In this document: positions 15,392 to 27,445 of the stretch, one piece after another
Layout of the letters: each line of letters begins with the position of its first letter
How positions within the stretch are numbered: the first letter of the stretch is position 1
Origin: Pelagibacteraceae bacterium AG-422-D23
GTDB lineage: Bacteria; Pseudomonadota; Alphaproteobacteria; Pelagibacterales; Pelagibacteraceae
Assembly (NCBI GenBank): GCA_003213615.1
Contig: QCMQ01000010.1
Span: 1 to 41,395, forward strand
DNA length: 41,395 nucleotides
Direction of reading: 5' to 3'
Position numbers and translations under genes: made by a program
The notes under the pieces: generated by a model
What the model was told of the DNA's origin: nothing
Database searches by the model: none
Seen by the model: only the letters and a program-made list of their open reading frames with translations

Positions 15392-15907
15392 ATGAATAAT
15401 AAAATAAATCAAGTACCGGAAGAGTTTAAGCAACTTGCAAAAGACTTTAGTAAAAATGGGTTTATTACTACATCTTTAAATAATTTAATTAATTGGTCTA
15501 GATCAGGTTCTTTACATTGGATGACTTTTGGACTTGCATGCTGTGCAGTTGAGATGATGCAAACAGCTATGCCAAGATACGATTTAGAGAGGTTTGGAGC
15601 AGCACCTAGAGGCTCACCAAGACAATCAGATGTTATGATTGTTGCTGGAACTTTAACAAACAAAATGGCTCCAGCTTTAAGAAAAGTTTATGATCAAATG
15701 CCAGAACCAAGATATGTTATTTCTATGGGTAGCTGTGCAAACGGAGGTGGATATTATCATTATTCATATTCAGTTGTTAGGGGATGTGATCGCATTGTTC
15801 CTGTGGATGTTTACGTACCAGGATGCCCACCTTCAGCAGAGGCTTTGTTGTATGGGATTCTTCAGCTACAAAAAAAGATTAGAAAAAAAGGATCTTTTAT
15901 CAGATAG
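15392..15907 (+). CDS. nuoB: NADH-quinone oxidoreductase subunit B
   Basis: A 171-residue peripheral subunit that carries the last iron-sulfur cluster, N2, which reduces quinone. The four ligands are C50 and C51 ([10 protein letters not shown]), C115 (GSCANGGG) and C145 (VPGCPP). All conserved segments are intact. The 14-nt gap from nuoA is the largest gap in the whole nuoA-dnaE run. nuoC starts 2 nt after the stop. Confidence 0.98.
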   Translation: MNNKINQVPEEFKQLAKDFSKNGFITTSLNNLINWSRSGSLHWMTFGLACCAVEMMQTAMPRYDLERFGAAPRGSPRQSDVMIVAGTLTNKMAPALRKVYDQMPEPRYVISMGSCANGGGYYHYSYSVVRGCDRIVPVDVYVPGCPPSAEALLYGILQLQKKIRKKGSFIR

Positions 15908-15909
15908 TT

Positions 15910-16515
15910 ATGAGAAATTTAGAAGATCTAGAAAAAAAAATTAATTCCGAGTTAACTACTAAGATTAATAATACCGAAATAAAACATAACCAAATTTATA
16001 TTGAAACAGACAAAGAAGACATTATTGATGTGGCTATATTTTTAAAAACAAATCAAGATACTAAATTTAGGCAACTAATAGATATAACAGTTGTTGATTA
16101 CCCTGAGCAAAATCAAAGGTTTGAAGTTGTATACTTGTTTTTAAGCCATGAATTTAACCAAAGATTAATTATAAAATATTCAATTGCTGAAAATGAAGTT
16201 GTTCCATCATTAACTAATATTTTTCCATCAGCAAATTGGATGGAGAGAGAGGTGTTTGATATGTACGGGGTATCTTTCAAGGATCACCCAGATTTAAGAA
16301 GAATACTAACTGATTATGGATTTGAAGGTCACCCATTAAGAAAAGATTTTCCATTAACGGGTCACTTAGAAGTTAGATATAGCGAAGATCAAAAAAAAGT
16401 AATAAGCGAACCAGTGAAGCTTGAGCAAAATTATAGAAATTTCGATTACGAGAGTCCTTGGGAAGGAACAAAATACATTAAAGAAGAAATTCAAAATAAT
16501 GACAAAAAAAATTAA
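15910..16515 (+). CDS. nuoC: NADH-quinone oxidoreductase subunit C
   Basis: A 201-residue, 30-kDa-type subunit of the hydrophilic arm. The family signature [20 protein letters not shown] is near residues 112-131, followed by [12 protein letters not shown]. It is separate from NuoD, unlike the fused NuoCD of E. coli and as is normal in alphaproteobacteria. Its last 17 nt overlap the start of nuoD. Confidence 0.96.
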   Translation: MRNLEDLEKKINSELTTKINNTEIKHNQIYIETDKEDIIDVAIFLKTNQDTKFRQLIDITVVDYPEQNQRFEVVYLFLSHEFNQRLIIKYSIAENEVVPSLTNIFPSANWMEREVFDMYGVSFKDHPDLRRILTDYGFEGHPLRKDFPLTGHLEVRYSEDQKKVISEPVKLEQNYRNFDYESPWEGTKYIKEEIQNNDKKN

Positions 16516-17674
16516 AAATTTAAATTTAAATTTTGGCCCTCAGCATCCCGCAGCTCATGGTGTTCTTAGATTAATTCTAGAACTTGATGGAGAGGTGGTA
16601 GAGAAGGCGGATCCTCACATCGGTTTACTTCATAGAGGAACAGAAAAACTCATAGAAAACAAAACTTATATGCAGGCTGTTCCTTATTTTGATCGTTTAG
16701 ATTATGTCGCTCCAATGAATCAAGAACATGCTTTCGCATTAGCAGTTGAAAAAATACTTAAAATAGATGTACCAATCAGGGCGCAATATATAAGAGTTAT
16801 ATTTTGTGAGATTGGGAGAATCTTAAGTCATATTTTAAATGTTACAACTCAAGCTCTTGATGTTGGAGCATTAACTCCTTCTCTTTGGGGTTTTGAGGAA
16901 AGGGAAACTCTAATGACATTTTATGAAAGAGCTTCAGGATCAAGACTTCATGCAAATTATTTTAGAGCAGGAGGTGTTCATCAAGATTTACCAAAAGGTT
17001 TAGAAGAAGATATTGCAAAATTTTGTGAAACTTTTCCAAAAATAATCAACGATTTAGAAAGCTTGTTAACTGATAATAGAATTTTTAAACAAAGAAATGT
17101 TGATATAGGAGTAGTAACAAAAGAAGACGCCTTAGATTATTCTTTTTCAGGAGTTATGATCAGAGGCTCAGGTGTTCCATGGGATTTAAGAAAATCTCAA
17201 CCTTATGACTGCTATGAAAGTTTAGACTTTAAAATTCCAGTTGGAAAAAACGGAGATTGTTACGACAGATATTTATGTAGAATTGAAGAAATGAAAGAAA
17301 GCGTTTCAATTATAAAACAATGTCTCGCTAAAATGGAAAAGGGTCCAATTAAATCATTAGACGGGAAGATTAGCCCTCCACCTAAGGCAGAAATCAAACA
17401 ATCAATGGAAGCTTTAATACATCATTTTAAACTTTTCACAGAGGGATACAGAGTTCCAAAAGATAAAATTTATACAGCTGTAGAAGCACCAAAAGGAGAA
17501 TTTGGTGTTTATTTAGTGTCTGATGGATCAAGTAAACCTTATAAATGTAAAATAAGAGCACCAGGATTTTCACATTTACAATCAATGGATTATTTAATTA
17601 AAGGTCATATGTTAGCTGATGTTCCTGCTGTATTAGGTTCTTTAGATATTGTTTTTGGTGAGGTAGATAGATGA
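16499..17674 (+). CDS. nuoD: NADH-quinone oxidoreductase subunit D
   Basis: A 391-residue, 49-kDa-type subunit that forms the quinone-binding pocket with NuoB. The motif [15 protein letters not shown] near residues 11-25 holds the conserved histidines, and the C-terminus ends with the typical DIVFGEVDR. The reading frame is open upstream to an ATG at 16421, but this would overlap nuoC by about 95 nt and add a non-homologous stretch. The ATG at 16499 gives the standard N-terminus. The stop overlaps the nuoE start (ATGA). Confidence 0.97.
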   Translation: MTKKIKNLNLNFGPQHPAAHGVLRLILELDGEVVEKADPHIGLLHRGTEKLIENKTYMQAVPYFDRLDYVAPMNQEHAFALAVEKILKIDVPIRAQYIRVIFCEIGRILSHILNVTTQALDVGALTPSLWGFEERETLMTFYERASGSRLHANYFRAGGVHQDLPKGLEEDIAKFCETFPKIINDLESLLTDNRIFKQRNVDIGVVTKEDALDYSFSGVMIRGSGVPWDLRKSQPYDCYESLDFKIPVGKNGDCYDRYLCRIEEMKESVSIIKQCLAKMEKGPIKSLDGKISPPPKAEIKQSMEALIHHFKLFTEGYRVPKDKIYTAVEAPKGEFGVYLVSDGSSKPYKCKIRAPGFSHLQSMDYLIKGHMLADVPAVLGSLDIVFGEVDR

Positions 17675-18279
17675 GTTTAAGAAGACCTGCTAAAGATCAG
17701 CCAGAAAGTTTTGAATTTAATACTTCATCATTAGAAGCAGCAAATGTTATTGTTGCAAAATATCCTAAAGGTAAACAGCAAAGTGCTGTAATGGCCTTAC
17801 TTTATATTGCTCAAAAACAAAATAATAATTGGATACCATTAGCTGCAATGAAGTACATCGCTAAGTTTTTAGATATGCCTTATATTAAAGTTTATGAGGT
17901 AGCTACTTTTTATACAATGTATAATTTAGCTCCTGTAGGCAAATATTTTGTTCAAGTATGCACAACAACACCCTGCATGATAAGAGGTGCAAATAAATTA
18001 GTTGAGGCATGTAAGGAAAAAATTTCTGAAAATGAATGTGAATTATCCAATGATAAAAGTTGCTCATGGATGGAAGTTGAATGTTTGGGAGCATGTGTCA
18101 CTGCTCCAATGATGCAAATTAATGATGATTATTATGAAGATTTAGACAAACAAAAAACTTTAGATATTTTGGATAAAATTTTAAATGGAGAAACTTCAAA
18201 ACCTGGTTCGTATAGAGGAAGAGTAAATAATGAACCAGAAAATAACAGGAAAACCTTAATGGATTTAAAAAATGCTTAA
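17671..18279 (+). CDS. nuoE: NADH-quinone oxidoreductase subunit E
   Basis: A 202-residue, thioredoxin-like subunit of the NADH dehydrogenase module. Ligands for the [2Fe-2S] cluster N1a are C97 and C102 (CTTTPC) and C138 and C142 (CLGAC). An extra C-terminal segment after about residue 170 ([18 protein letters not shown]) resembles that of alphaproteobacterial and mitochondrial homologues. It overlaps nuoD by 4 nt and nuoF by 8 nt. Confidence 0.97.
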   Translation: MSLRRPAKDQPESFEFNTSSLEAANVIVAKYPKGKQQSAVMALLYIAQKQNNNWIPLAAMKYIAKFLDMPYIKVYEVATFYTMYNLAPVGKYFVQVCTTTPCMIRGANKLVEACKEKISENECELSNDKSCSWMEVECLGACVTAPMMQINDDYYEDLDKQKTLDILDKILNGETSKPGSYRGRVNNEPENNRKTLMDLKNA

Positions 18280-19603
18280 AGATCAAGATAGAATTTTTCA
18301 AAATTTATATAATGATAATGGCTCTGATGTATCTTCATCACAAGAGAGAGGTGATTGGGTAAATACAAAAGAAATTACTGACAAAGGAAGAGACTGGATA
18401 ATTAATGAAATTAAAGAGTCTCAATTAAGAGGTCGAGGTGGTGCAGGATTTCCTACTGGTTTAAAATGGTCATTTGCGCCAAAAGAAGTTGGATCTAGAC
18501 CACATTACCTAGTTATTAATGGCGATGAGTCTGAACCAGGAACTTGCAAAGACAGAGATATTTTAAGATTTGAACCTCACAAGTTAATAGAAGGTTGTTT
18601 AATAGCATCTTATGCAGTGCAAGCACATGTTTGTTATATTTACATAAGAGGAGAATATTTTGTTGATGGTCAAAAACTTCAAGCAGCAATAAATGAAGCT
18701 TATGAAAAAAAATTGTTAGGTAAAAATGCTGCTGGCACTGGATGGGATTTAGATATTTATATTCATTACGGAGCTGGTGCATATATTTGCGGTGAAGAGA
18801 CTGCACTGATTGAAAGTTTAGAAGGTAAAAAAGGTCAACCTAGATTAAAACCACCTTTCCCAGCTTTGATAGGCCTATATGGATGTCCTACAATAATTAA
18901 TAATGTTGAAACAATTGCAGTGGTTCCAACTATTTTAAGAAGAGGAGCCAAATGGTTTGCTTCTTTAGGAAGAGAAAAAAATACTGGAACCAAAATTTTT
19001 TGTATTTCTGGAAATGTAAATAATCCTTGTAATGTTGAAGAAGAAATGAGTATTCCTTTAAAAGAATTAATAGAAGTTCATGCTGGCGGTGTAATTGGTG
19101 GATGGGAAAATTTACAGGCTGTAATACCTGGAGGTTCTTCAATGCCATTAATACCAAAAGAAAGATGTGAAACTTTAAAAATGGACTTTGATGCTTGTGT
19201 TGAAGAAAAAAGTGGACTTGGTACAGCAGGTATTGTGGTTATTAACAAAGATCAGGATATAATTAAATGTATGGCAAGGATTGCAAGATTTTATAAACAT
19301 GAGAGCTGTGGTCAATGTACACCTTGTAGAGAAGGTTCTGGTTGGATGTGGAGAATGCTTGAGAGAATGGCAAAAGGAGATGCAACAAAGGATGAAGTAG
19401 ATATGTTAGGTGATGTTACAAATCAAATTGCAGGCCATACTATTTGTGCTTTTGGTGAAGGTTCGTCATGGCCAGTTCAAGGATTGCTTAGACACTTTAA
19501 AAAAGAAATTGAGAAAAGAAACAATTTGGATCCTATTGTTCAAAAGAAAAACAATATTCCATATTTAGTAGATCAACATTTATTGGATAAAAAAAATGCA
19601 TAA
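18272..19603 (+). CDS. nuoF: NADH-quinone oxidoreductase subunit F
   Basis: A 443-residue flavoprotein that oxidises NADH. The FMN/NADH-binding motifs are [13 protein letters not shown] (residues 54-66) and [13 protein letters not shown] (167-179). The N3 [4Fe-4S] ligands are C346, C349, C352 ([12 protein letters not shown]) and C392. Length and motifs are complete. It overlaps both neighbours by 8 nt, suggesting translational coupling within the E-F-G module. Confidence 0.98.
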   Translation: MLKDQDRIFQNLYNDNGSDVSSSQERGDWVNTKEITDKGRDWIINEIKESQLRGRGGAGFPTGLKWSFAPKEVGSRPHYLVINGDESEPGTCKDRDILRFEPHKLIEGCLIASYAVQAHVCYIYIRGEYFVDGQKLQAAINEAYEKKLLGKNAAGTGWDLDIYIHYGAGAYICGEETALIESLEGKKGQPRLKPPFPALIGLYGCPTIINNVETIAVVPTILRRGAKWFASLGREKNTGTKIFCISGNVNNPCNVEEEMSIPLKELIEVHAGGVIGGWENLQAVIPGGSSMPLIPKERCETLKMDFDACVEEKSGLGTAGIVVINKDQDIIKCMARIARFYKHESCGQCTPCREGSGWMWRMLERMAKGDATKDEVDMLGDVTNQIAGHTICAFGEGSSWPVQGLLRHFKKEIEKRNNLDPIVQKKNNIPYLVDQHLLDKKNA

Positions 19604-21623
19604 ATTAAAAGTAAATGAAATTGAAATTGAAGTTGAAGAGGGTTTAACTGTTCTTCAAGCTTGCGAAAAAGCTGGAGTAGAAATTCCAAGATTTTGTTAC
19701 CATGAAAAATTATCTATAGCAGGAAATTGTAGAATGTGTTTAGTTGAAATGGAAAAATCTCCTAAACCAATTGCTTCATGTGCTATGCCAGCTGCTGAGG
19801 GCATGAATATTAAAACAAATACTGCTTTAGTAGAAAAAGCTCGTAAGGGAGTGATGGAATTTTTATTAGCTAACCATCCCTTAGATTGTCCAGTCTGTGA
19901 TCAAGGTGGAGAATGTGATCTTCAAGATCAATCAATGTACTATGGGGTAGATAAATCAAGATTTAAAGAAAATAAAAGATCTGTTCCTGAAAAAAATATG
20001 GGACCATTGATTAAAACTCAAATGACAAGATGTATTCATTGTACGAGATGTGTAAGATTTGCAACAGAAGTTGCGGGAGTTCCAGAGCTTGGTGCTATTG
20101 GAAGAGGTGAAGATATGCAAATTACAACTTATCTAGAGCAATCAATGCAATCTGAATTGTCTGCTAACGTTGTAGATTTATGTCCAGTAGGAGCCCTAAC
20201 ATCAAAACCTTATGTATTTGAAGCTAGACCATGGGAACTAAAGAAAACAGAAACAATTGATGTAATGGATGCAATTGGATCAAATGTAAGAGTAGATACA
20301 TATGATTGGGAAGTCAAAAGAGTACTTCCAATTATAAATGAAGATATTAATGAGGAATGGATCTCAGACAAAACAAGATATGCTTGTGATGGTCTTCTAC
20401 ATCAAAGATTAGATACTCCATTTATCAAATATAACGGCAAGTTTGAAAAGGCCTCATGGGATGAAGTATATAAAATAATAAAATCTAAATTTGAAAATAC
20501 ATCAAAAGAAAAAATATGTGGTTTTGTTGGAGATTTAACCAATATGGAGACTGGTTATATTTTTAAAGAATTTTTTGATCGCACAATTGATACTAAAAAT
20601 TACGATTCAAGATCTGATAACAGATTTGTAAATACTTCAAAAAGAGAAAACTATTTATTTAATTCTTCTATAAATGGCATTGAAGAAGCAGATTTAATTT
20701 TTATAGCAGGTTCAAACCCAAGATATGAAGCAACTATTTTAAATGCTAGAATTAGAAAAGCTTATTTAAACAACAATACAAAAATAATTTCACTTAATGA
20801 TGTTGGCGATTTAACTTATCCTTATCAAAGTTTAGATGGTCAAACTCAAACTTTAAATAATATTCTTGAAGGAAAACATGACATATCTAAAGAAATTATT
20901 AATTCAAAAAAACCAATAATCATTGTTGGTGAGTCTCTACTTAGATTAAAGTCTTCAGAATTTTTGTTTAATAAAACAAAAGAATTTTTATCAAAAAATA
21001 ATAAAATTTCAGATGAATGGAACTCTTTAAATATTTTATCAACTGATGCAGCAACAGTAGGAAATATTGATCTTGGAATAATTAATAATGAAAATAATTT
21101 AATAAGTGATTTAAAAGAACATAAATTTGATATTATTTATCTTGTAGGTCAAGACAATTTAGAATTTCATAAAAAAGATGAATTCATAATATATCAAGGA
21201 AGCCATGGTGACAAAGGTGCTGAGTCTGCTGATATTATTTTACCAGGTGCTGCCTATACTGAACAAGATGGATACTTTACTAATTTAGAAGGAAAAATTC
21301 AAAAAGCTTATAAAGCATCATATCCACCGGGTGAGGCAAAAGAAGATTGGCAGATAATTAATGAGCTAGCTGAATTTATGAATAATAGAAAATTATTTAA
21401 TGACAAAGATGAATTAGATAGCAGCATGTTTAATTATTTAAATTTGCAAAAAGAAAAACAAGTCGATGACCAAAATAATTCTTTTAAAGAATTTCAAAAT
21501 GAAAATTTAAAAATTAAAGTAAAAGATTATTATTTTTCAAATGTTATTGCTAGATCATCAAAAACAATGATTGAATGTAATAATTCTAAATTAAATTTAA
21601 AATCAACAGGTACAGAAGGTTAA
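19596..21623 (+). CDS. nuoG: NADH-quinone oxidoreductase subunit G
   Basis: A 675-residue iron-sulfur subunit. The N-terminal ferredoxin-like domain has cluster N1b ligands C34, C45, C48 and C62. The His-Cys motif for N5 is H94, C98, C101 and C107 ([14 protein letters not shown]). Cluster N4 uses C146, C149, C152 and C196. A molybdopterin-oxidoreductase-like domain follows but, as in other complex I subunits, has no molybdenum role. The extra N7 cluster motif of some bacteria is not evident. The second half is more AT-rich and less conserved than the first. Confidence 0.97.
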   Translation: MHKLKVNEIEIEVEEGLTVLQACEKAGVEIPRFCYHEKLSIAGNCRMCLVEMEKSPKPIASCAMPAAEGMNIKTNTALVEKARKGVMEFLLANHPLDCPVCDQGGECDLQDQSMYYGVDKSRFKENKRSVPEKNMGPLIKTQMTRCIHCTRCVRFATEVAGVPELGAIGRGEDMQITTYLEQSMQSELSANVVDLCPVGALTSKPYVFEARPWELKKTETIDVMDAIGSNVRVDTYDWEVKRVLPIINEDINEEWISDKTRYACDGLLHQRLDTPFIKYNGKFEKASWDEVYKIIKSKFENTSKEKICGFVGDLTNMETGYIFKEFFDRTIDTKNYDSRSDNRFVNTSKRENYLFNSSINGIEEADLIFIAGSNPRYEATILNARIRKAYLNNNTKIISLNDVGDLTYPYQSLDGQTQTLNNILEGKHDISKEIINSKKPIIIVGESLLRLKSSEFLFNKTKEFLSKNNKISDEWNSLNILSTDAATVGNIDLGIINNENNLISDLKEHKFDIIYLVGQDNLEFHKKDEFIIYQGSHGDKGAESADIILPGAAYTEQDGYFTNLEGKIQKAYKASYPPGEAKEDWQIINELAEFMNNRKLFNDKDELDSSMFNYLNLQKEKQVDDQNNSFKEFQNENLKIKVKDYYFSNVIARSSKTMIECNNSKLNLKSTGTEG

Positions 21624-21624
21624 T

Positions 21625-22623
21625 ATGGAATACTTGAGTATAGTTTTTCAAGAAGTTTACAAGATATTATTCTTACTAGTTCCTGTTCTAGTTTCAGTGG
21701 CAATGATTGTTTGGTTAGATAGAAGAGTTTGGGCTTTTGTTCAAAAAAGACAAGGACCTAATGTTGTTGGCCCGTTCGGTTTATTACAATCTTTGGCTGA
21801 TGCTTTAAAATATATATTCAAAGAAATCATTATTCCATCTAGCTCAAATAAAGTAATTTTTATATTAGCTCCTATAGTTACTATGACTTTAGCTTTAATC
21901 GCTTGGGCTGTAATCCCATTTAGTGCAACTCAGGTTTTGGCTGATATTAATGTTGGAATTCTTTACTTATTTGCTGTTTCTTCACTAGGTGTCTATGGAA
22001 TAATAATGGGCGGATGGGCATCAAATTCTAAGTATCCCTTTCTTGGAGCAATTCGTTCTGCTGCTCAAATGGTATCTTATGAAGTTTCAATTGGAGTAAT
22101 TATTATTAATGTTTTACTTTGTGTTGGTTCATTGAATTTAAACGATATTGTTATTGCTCAACAAAACATGTGGTTTGTAATTCCTTTATTTCCAATGTTT
22201 GTAATATTCTTTATTTCCGCTTTGGCTGAAACCAACAGGCCTCCTTTTGATTTACCCGAAGCAGAAGCAGAGTTGGTTGCAGGTTATCAAACAGAATATT
22301 CAGGAATGATGTATGCAATGTTTTGGTTAGGTGAGTATGCAAATATTTTATTAATGTGTGCAATGGGAGCAATATTATTTTTAGGTGGTTGGATGTCTCC
22401 AATTGATGTTTATCCATTTACCTTAGTGCCAAGTGCAATATGGTTAATATTAAAAATTCTTCTTTTATTTATCCTTTTTGCCCTAGTTAAAGCGATAGTA
22501 CCTAGATACAGATATGACCAGTTAATGAGACTAGGATGGAAAGTGTTTCTTCCTCTTTCTCTAATTTGGGTAGTATTAACAGCTAGCTATTTGTTTTATT
22601 TTAACCTTTTACCAGTGAATTAA
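21625..22623 (+). CDS. nuoH: NADH-quinone oxidoreductase subunit H
   Basis: A 332-residue membrane subunit that joins the hydrophilic and membrane arms and forms part of the quinone channel. Conserved elements are [20 protein letters not shown] near residues 33-52 and the acidic loop [20 protein letters not shown] near 205-224. About eight hydrophobic helices are visible. It begins 1 nt after the nuoG stop. Confidence 0.98.
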   Translation: MEYLSIVFQEVYKILFLLVPVLVSVAMIVWLDRRVWAFVQKRQGPNVVGPFGLLQSLADALKYIFKEIIIPSSSNKVIFILAPIVTMTLALIAWAVIPFSATQVLADINVGILYLFAVSSLGVYGIIMGGWASNSKYPFLGAIRSAAQMVSYEVSIGVIIINVLLCVGSLNLNDIVIAQQNMWFVIPLFPMFVIFFISALAETNRPPFDLPEAEAELVAGYQTEYSGMMYAMFWLGEYANILLMCAMGAILFLGGWMSPIDVYPFTLVPSAIWLILKILLLFILFALVKAIVPRYRYDQLMRLGWKVFLPLSLIWVVLTASYLFYFNLLPVN

Positions 22624-22625
22624 TT

Positions 22626-23111
22626 ATGAATATTTCTAGATTTTTTAAAACAATATTTATGACTGACTTCATTGGTGGTTTATTTATTGCTATTAAAGAA
22701 TTATTTAAATCAAAAAAAACAATTAATTACCCTTTTGAAAAAGGTAAAATAAGTCCTCGTTTTAGAGGTGAGCATGCTTTGAGAAGATATCCAAATGGAG
22801 AAGAAAGATGTATTGCTTGTAAATTATGTGAAGCAGTATGTCCTGCACAAGCAATAACAATAGAATCTACTGAAAGAGAAGACGGAAGTAGAAAAACAAC
22901 ACGTTACGATATTGATATGATGAAATGTATTTATTGTGGATTATGTGAAGAGTCTTGTCCAGTAGATGCAATAGTACAAGGTCCAAATTTTGAATTTTCA
23001 ACAGAAACACGAGAAGAACTTTATTATACAAAAGAAAAGTTATTAGATAATGGTGATAGATGGGAGAATGTTTTAGAGGCTAATATTAAAGCTGACAATA
23101 TCCATAGATAA
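22626..23111 (+). CDS. nuoI: NADH-quinone oxidoreductase subunit I
   Basis: A 161-residue ferredoxin-type subunit with two [4Fe-4S] clusters, N6a and N6b. The first set of ligands is C62, C65, C68 and C72 ([11 protein letters not shown]), the second C101, C104, C107 and C111 ([11 protein letters not shown]). The N-terminal amphipathic region and [18 protein letters not shown] stretch are typical. It is spaced 2 nt from each neighbour. Confidence 0.98.
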   Translation: MNISRFFKTIFMTDFIGGLFIAIKELFKSKKTINYPFEKGKISPRFRGEHALRRYPNGEERCIACKLCEAVCPAQAITIESTEREDGSRKTTRYDIDMMKCIYCGLCEESCPVDAIVQGPNFEFSTETREELYYTKEKLLDNGDRWENVLEANIKADNIHR

Positions 23112-23113
23112 AA

Positions 23114-23746
23114 ATGATTGCACACGCTATTTTCTTTTATACATTTTCTATAATTGCCGTTGTTTCAGCTATAATGGTTACTGCTTCTAAAAATACTGTT
23201 CACTCAGTATTTTTCTTAATTCTTGATTTCATAAGTATTTCTTGTCTTTTTATAATGATTGGTGCTGAATTTTTGGGAATGATAATGCTAATTGTTTACG
23301 TTGGGGCTGTTGCAGTTCTGTTTTTATTTGTTGTTATGATGTTAAACGTAGCCCAACAAAAAAATCAATGGTTTGCAGGTCAACAAAGTTCCAAACATAT
23401 CCCGGTAGGATTAATTATCAGTACGCTTATATTCGTTGAAGTAATAATTGTAATTGGTGGTTGGAAATATAAACCAGAAATTTTTGATATTAATAATTCA
23501 ATTGCTCAAACAAGCATTAGCAACACTCACTCATTAGGACAGATTTTATATACAGATTATATTCATGTGTTTCAAATAAGTGGAATGATCCTGTTAGTAG
23601 CTATGGTTGGGGCTATTGTATTAACATTTAGACAAAGATCAGGTGTAAAAAGACAAAGTTATATCAAGCAAATATCTAGAGAAAGAGCTGAAGGTGTTGA
23701 GGTGCTAGAAGTTCAGAGTAATAAAGGGGTTAAAATAGATGATTGA
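23114..23746 (+). CDS. nuoJ: NADH-quinone oxidoreductase subunit J
   Basis: A 210-residue membrane subunit with five hydrophobic helices. The third helix region [19 protein letters not shown] (starting near residue 58) is the family signature and includes the pi-bulge segment important for coupling. A cytoplasmic tail after about residue 175 is rich in charged residues ([20 protein letters not shown]). The last 8 nt overlap nuoK. Confidence 0.95.
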   Translation: MIAHAIFFYTFSIIAVVSAIMVTASKNTVHSVFFLILDFISISCLFIMIGAEFLGMIMLIVYVGAVAVLFLFVVMMLNVAQQKNQWFAGQQSSKHIPVGLIISTLIFVEVIIVIGGWKYKPEIFDINNSIAQTSISNTHSLGQILYTDYIHVFQISGMILLVAMVGAIVLTFRQRSGVKRQSYIKQISRERAEGVEVLEVQSNKGVKIDD

Positions 23747-24050
23747 TATAGGTTTAGGACATTATTTAACTTTAGGAGCAGTGATATTTTCAATTGGAGT
23801 AATTGGTATATTCCTTAATAGGAAGAACATCATTGTCATTTTAATGAGTATTGAATTGATATTACTAGCTGTAAATATCAATTTAGTTGCTTTTTCTATT
23901 TATTTAGGAGATTTGGCAGGACAAGTCTTTACTTTATTTATTCTTACTGTTGCAGCTGCAGAAGCAGCTATAGGATTAGCAATCATTGTTGTCTATTTCA
24001 GAAATTCTGGAACAATACGAGTTGAAGAAATTGATAAGTTGAAAGGATAA
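23739..24050 (+). CDS. nuoK: NADH-quinone oxidoreductase subunit K
   Basis: A 103-residue three-helix membrane subunit, related to MrpC. Conserved acidic residues for proton transfer are visible in helix 2 ([11 protein letters not shown], Glu near residue 38) and helix 3 ([13 protein letters not shown], Glu near 74). It overlaps nuoJ by 8 nt and is followed by nuoL after 2 nt. Confidence 0.97.
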   Translation: MIDIGLGHYLTLGAVIFSIGVIGIFLNRKNIIVILMSIELILLAVNINLVAFSIYLGDLAGQVFTLFILTVAAAEAAIGLAIIVVYFRNSGTIRVEEIDKLKG

Positions 24051-24052
24051 TC

Positions 24053-25963
24053 ATGGAACTGTCAATTATATTTCTTCCACTTATTGCTTCAATTATCTCT
24101 GGTTTTTTTGGAAGATATATCGGTGATAGAAACTCAGAAATAGTAACAAGTGTTTTAGTTTCTATTTCTGCATTTTTATCAATTTATGTTCTTTATCAAG
24201 TAATTGTAAATCAATACGAAGAAAATATTGTTATAGCAACCTGGATAAGCTCTGGGTCACTTGATGTAAATTGGTCAATGTTAATTGATCCATTGTCAGC
24301 TGTAATGTTAGTAGTTGTAACTTCTGTATCTGCTTTAGTACATATCTATTCAATTGGTTATATGTCTCATGACCCTCATAAGCCAAGATTTATGGCTTAT
24401 TTATCATTGTTCACATTTGCAATGTTGATGCTTGTAACTTCAGATAATTTTATTCAATTATTTTTTGGTTGGGAAGGTGTTGGATTATGTTCTTACTTCC
24501 TAATTGGTTTCTGGTTTAAAAAAGAAAGTGCAAATGCTGCAGCCATAAAAGCATTTGTTGTAAATAGAGTAGGCGATTTTGGTTTTGCTTTAGGAATTTT
24601 CTTAATATTTTATTTATTTGGAACTGTTAATTACTCAGAAGTTTTTCAACAAATTCCAACAGTTGTAGATAAAAATTTACCATTTTTAGGTTTTGAAGTT
24701 AAAGCAATAGATTTAGTTTGTTTACTTCTATTTATTGGAGCAATGGGTAAATCTGCACAGATATTGCTACATACTTGGCTACCTGATGCTATGGAGGGTC
24801 CAACTCCAGTTTCTGCATTAATTCATGCAGCAACGATGGTAACAGCTGGTGTTTTCTTAGTAGTAAGATGTTCTCCAATTTATGAATATTCACCGTTAAT
24901 TCTAAATTTTATAACTATCGTTGGAATGACCACCGCATTCTTTGCAGCAACTGTCGCTCTAGTTCAAACAGATATAAAAAAAATTATTGCTTACTCTACA
25001 TGCAGCCAACTTGGTTATATGTTTTTTGCAGCTGGAGTAGGTGCATACAATGTTGCCATGTTTCACTTATTTACTCACGCATTTTTCAAAGCTTTATTAT
25101 TTTTAGGATCTGGTTCAGTAATCCATGCATTTAAAGATGAGCAAAATATAAATAATATGGGTGGTGTATGGAAAAAGTTACCATACACCTATGCTTTAAT
25201 GATTATCGGAACACTTGCTTTAACAGGTTTCCCATTTTTATCAGGATTTTATTCTAAAGATGCAATTATAGAATTTGCGTATTTAAAAGGTAATACTACC
25301 GGTTATTATGCTGCTGGGATTGGAATAATTACAGCATTTTTAACATCTATTTATTCATGGAGATTAATTTTTAAAACTTTCCATGGAGAATATAAAAATA
25401 AAGAGGTCAAGATAGAAGAAACACATGAGTCTCCATTAGTAATGCTTGTTCCTTTATTTATCCTCTCAATAGGAGCAGTATTTGCAGGATTTCTATTTAA
25501 AGGACTATTTATTGGTCATGGTGATAATTTATTCTGGGCAGAGTCTATTAAGTTTTTAGAGCCTTTAAGCACAGAACATCCACCTTTATGGTTTTTACTT
25601 TTAACACCTTTTTTAGTTTTAGTATCTATTCCAATTGCTTATTACTTATTTGTAAAAAACAAAGAGTTACCTAATTCAATAGCTTCTATGAACAAACCTT
25701 TGTATAATTTTTTAGTTAATAAATGGTATTTCGACGAGTTGTACGATGTGTTGTTTATTAAATCCTCAAAAAAACTAGGTCTATTTTTGTGGAAATTTTG
25801 TGATGGAACTATAATCGATGGTTTTGGTCCTGATGGAATTTCTTCTTTTATAAAAAAATGTTCAATTAAAGCAACTAAATTTCAAAGTGGTTTTATCTAT
25901 CAATATGCATTTGTAATGTTATTAGGTTTCTCTGCTTTACTAACTTTTTTAATAGTTAAATAA
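24053..25963 (+). CDS. nuoL: NADH-quinone oxidoreductase subunit L
   Basis: A 636-residue antiporter-like proton-pumping subunit at the far end of the membrane arm. Key motifs are FFGWEGVGLCSYFLIGFW (about residues 139-156), with the conserved Glu, and LLHTWLPDAMEGPTPVSALIHAATMV (from about 237, quoted here in part: HTWLPDAMEGPTPVSALIHA). The C-terminal part contains the long lateral helix region and ends with a final membrane helix. The stop overlaps nuoM by 1 nt. Confidence 0.98.
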   Translation: MELSIIFLPLIASIISGFFGRYIGDRNSEIVTSVLVSISAFLSIYVLYQVIVNQYEENIVIATWISSGSLDVNWSMLIDPLSAVMLVVVTSVSALVHIYSIGYMSHDPHKPRFMAYLSLFTFAMLMLVTSDNFIQLFFGWEGVGLCSYFLIGFWFKKESANAAAIKAFVVNRVGDFGFALGIFLIFYLFGTVNYSEVFQQIPTVVDKNLPFLGFEVKAIDLVCLLLFIGAMGKSAQILLHTWLPDAMEGPTPVSALIHAATMVTAGVFLVVRCSPIYEYSPLILNFITIVGMTTAFFAATVALVQTDIKKIIAYSTCSQLGYMFFAAGVGAYNVAMFHLFTHAFFKALLFLGSGSVIHAFKDEQNINNMGGVWKKLPYTYALMIIGTLALTGFPFLSGFYSKDAIIEFAYLKGNTTGYYAAGIGIITAFLTSIYSWRLIFKTFHGEYKNKEVKIEETHESPLVMLVPLFILSIGAVFAGFLFKGLFIGHGDNLFWAESIKFLEPLSTEHPPLWFLLLTPFLVLVSIPIAYYLFVKNKELPNSIASMNKPLYNFLVNKWYFDELYDVLFIKSSKKLGLFLWKFCDGTIIDGFGPDGISSFIKKCSIKATKFQSGFIYQYAFVMLLGFSALLTFLIVK

Positions 25964-27444
25964 TGAATTTTCCTATTCTTTCATCTTTAATATTATTACC
26001 AATAATTGGTGCTTTATTTTTATTTTTTACCAAAGATAAAGAAGGAAATAATTTAACTGCTAAATATGTTGCTTTATTTACAACTGTAGTTAATTTTTTA
26101 ATTTCGATTTATCTTTGGATTTCTTTTGACCAATCAACATCTAGTTTTCAATTTGTAGAAGATAGAACATGGATTGAAGGATTTATTAATTATAAAGTTG
26201 GAGTTGATGGTATTTCAATTTTATTTATAATATTAACAACATTTATAACTCCCCTTTGTATAATATCTGTAAATAATTCTGTTAAAAATAGATTAAGAGA
26301 TTTTTTAATTGCAATTCTAATCATGGAAAGTTTCATGATTGGTGTTTTCTGTGCACTTGATTTAGTTGTATTCTATTTATTTTTTGAAGCTGGATTAATA
26401 CCAATGTTTTTAATTATCGGCATTTGGGGAGGTGCAAGAAGAGTTTATTCTGCATTCAAATTCTTTTTGTACACATTGTTAGGTTCTGTTTTGATGTTAG
26501 TTGCAATAATTTCAATTTATTGGATTACAGGAACAACCGACGTGGTTCAACTATATGAAATTGGAATTGATGTTAAATATCAAAATCTATTGTGGTTAGC
26601 ATTTTTTAGTTCATTTGCTGTTAAAACACCTATGTGGCCAGTTCATACATGGTTACCAGATGCTCACGTTGAAGCTCCTACAGCAGGATCTGTATTACTA
26701 GCTGCAATTTTGTTAAAGATGGCTGGATATGGTTTTATAAGATTTTCTTTAGGTCTTTTCCCAGTTGCATCAGAGGTATTTACACCTTTAATTTACACCT
26801 TGAGTGTCATAGCAATCATATTTACTTCACTGATAGCTTTAATGCAGGAAGATATGAAAAAGTTGATTGCTTATTCATCAGTAGCTCATATGGGCTTTGT
26901 AACTTTAGGTATATTCACTTTGCAACAACAAGGAATTGAAGGAAGTATAATTCAAATGATAAGCCATGGCTTAGTTTCAGCAGCATTATTTTTAACTGTT
27001 GGTGTAGTTTATGACAGAATGCATTCTAGATTGATAAGTACGTATGGTGGACTAGTTTCTGTAATTCCAAAATATTCAATATTGTTCATGTTGTTTGCTT
27101 TAGCGTCTCTTGGTTTACCTGGAACAAGTGGATTTATTGGTGAGTTTTTAATATTAATGGGAGCTTTCAAGGATAATTTTTTAGTAGCTGTTATAGCTAG
27201 TATTGGGGTGATTTTAGGAGCTGCATACATGTTGTGGCTATATAAAAGAGTAGTATTTGGAAAATTAATTAATGAAGATCTTAAAAAAATGTTAGATTTA
27301 AATAGATCTGAATATTTTATTTTATCTTGTTTAGCTGTACCAATCTTATTTTTTGGTTTTTATCCCGATCCATTAATTAACACTATTGAAGTTTCTGTCA
27401 CTGATTTAATTAATACACATAACACAAATATAGCTAGTAAATAA
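25963..27444 (+). CDS. nuoM: NADH-quinone oxidoreductase subunit M
   Basis: A 493-residue antiporter-like subunit of complex I. It carries YLFFEAGLIPMFLIIGIWGG near residue 140, with the conserved Glu, and PVHTWLPDAHVEAPTAGSV near 225-243. About 14 hydrophobic helices fit the family. It sits between nuoL and nuoN with 1-nt spacing, as expected. Confidence 0.98.
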   Translation: MNFPILSSLILLPIIGALFLFFTKDKEGNNLTAKYVALFTTVVNFLISIYLWISFDQSTSSFQFVEDRTWIEGFINYKVGVDGISILFIILTTFITPLCIISVNNSVKNRLRDFLIAILIMESFMIGVFCALDLVVFYLFFEAGLIPMFLIIGIWGGARRVYSAFKFFLYTLLGSVLMLVAIISIYWITGTTDVVQLYEIGIDVKYQNLLWLAFFSSFAVKTPMWPVHTWLPDAHVEAPTAGSVLLAAILLKMAGYGFIRFSLGLFPVASEVFTPLIYTLSVIAIIFTSLIALMQEDMKKLIAYSSVAHMGFVTLGIFTLQQQGIEGSIIQMISHGLVSAALFLTVGVVYDRMHSRLISTYGGLVSVIPKYSILFMLFALASLGLPGTSGFIGEFLILMGAFKDNFLVAVIASIGVILGAAYMLWLYKRVVFGKLINEDLKKMLDLNRSEYFILSCLAVPILFFGFYPDPLINTIEVSVTDLINTHNTNIASK

Positions 27445-27445
27445 T

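Noticed and set aside
16421..16498. An upstream in-frame ATG for nuoD
   Set aside because: It lies deep in nuoC and adds a non-conserved stretch; the ATG at 16499 matches family N-termini.
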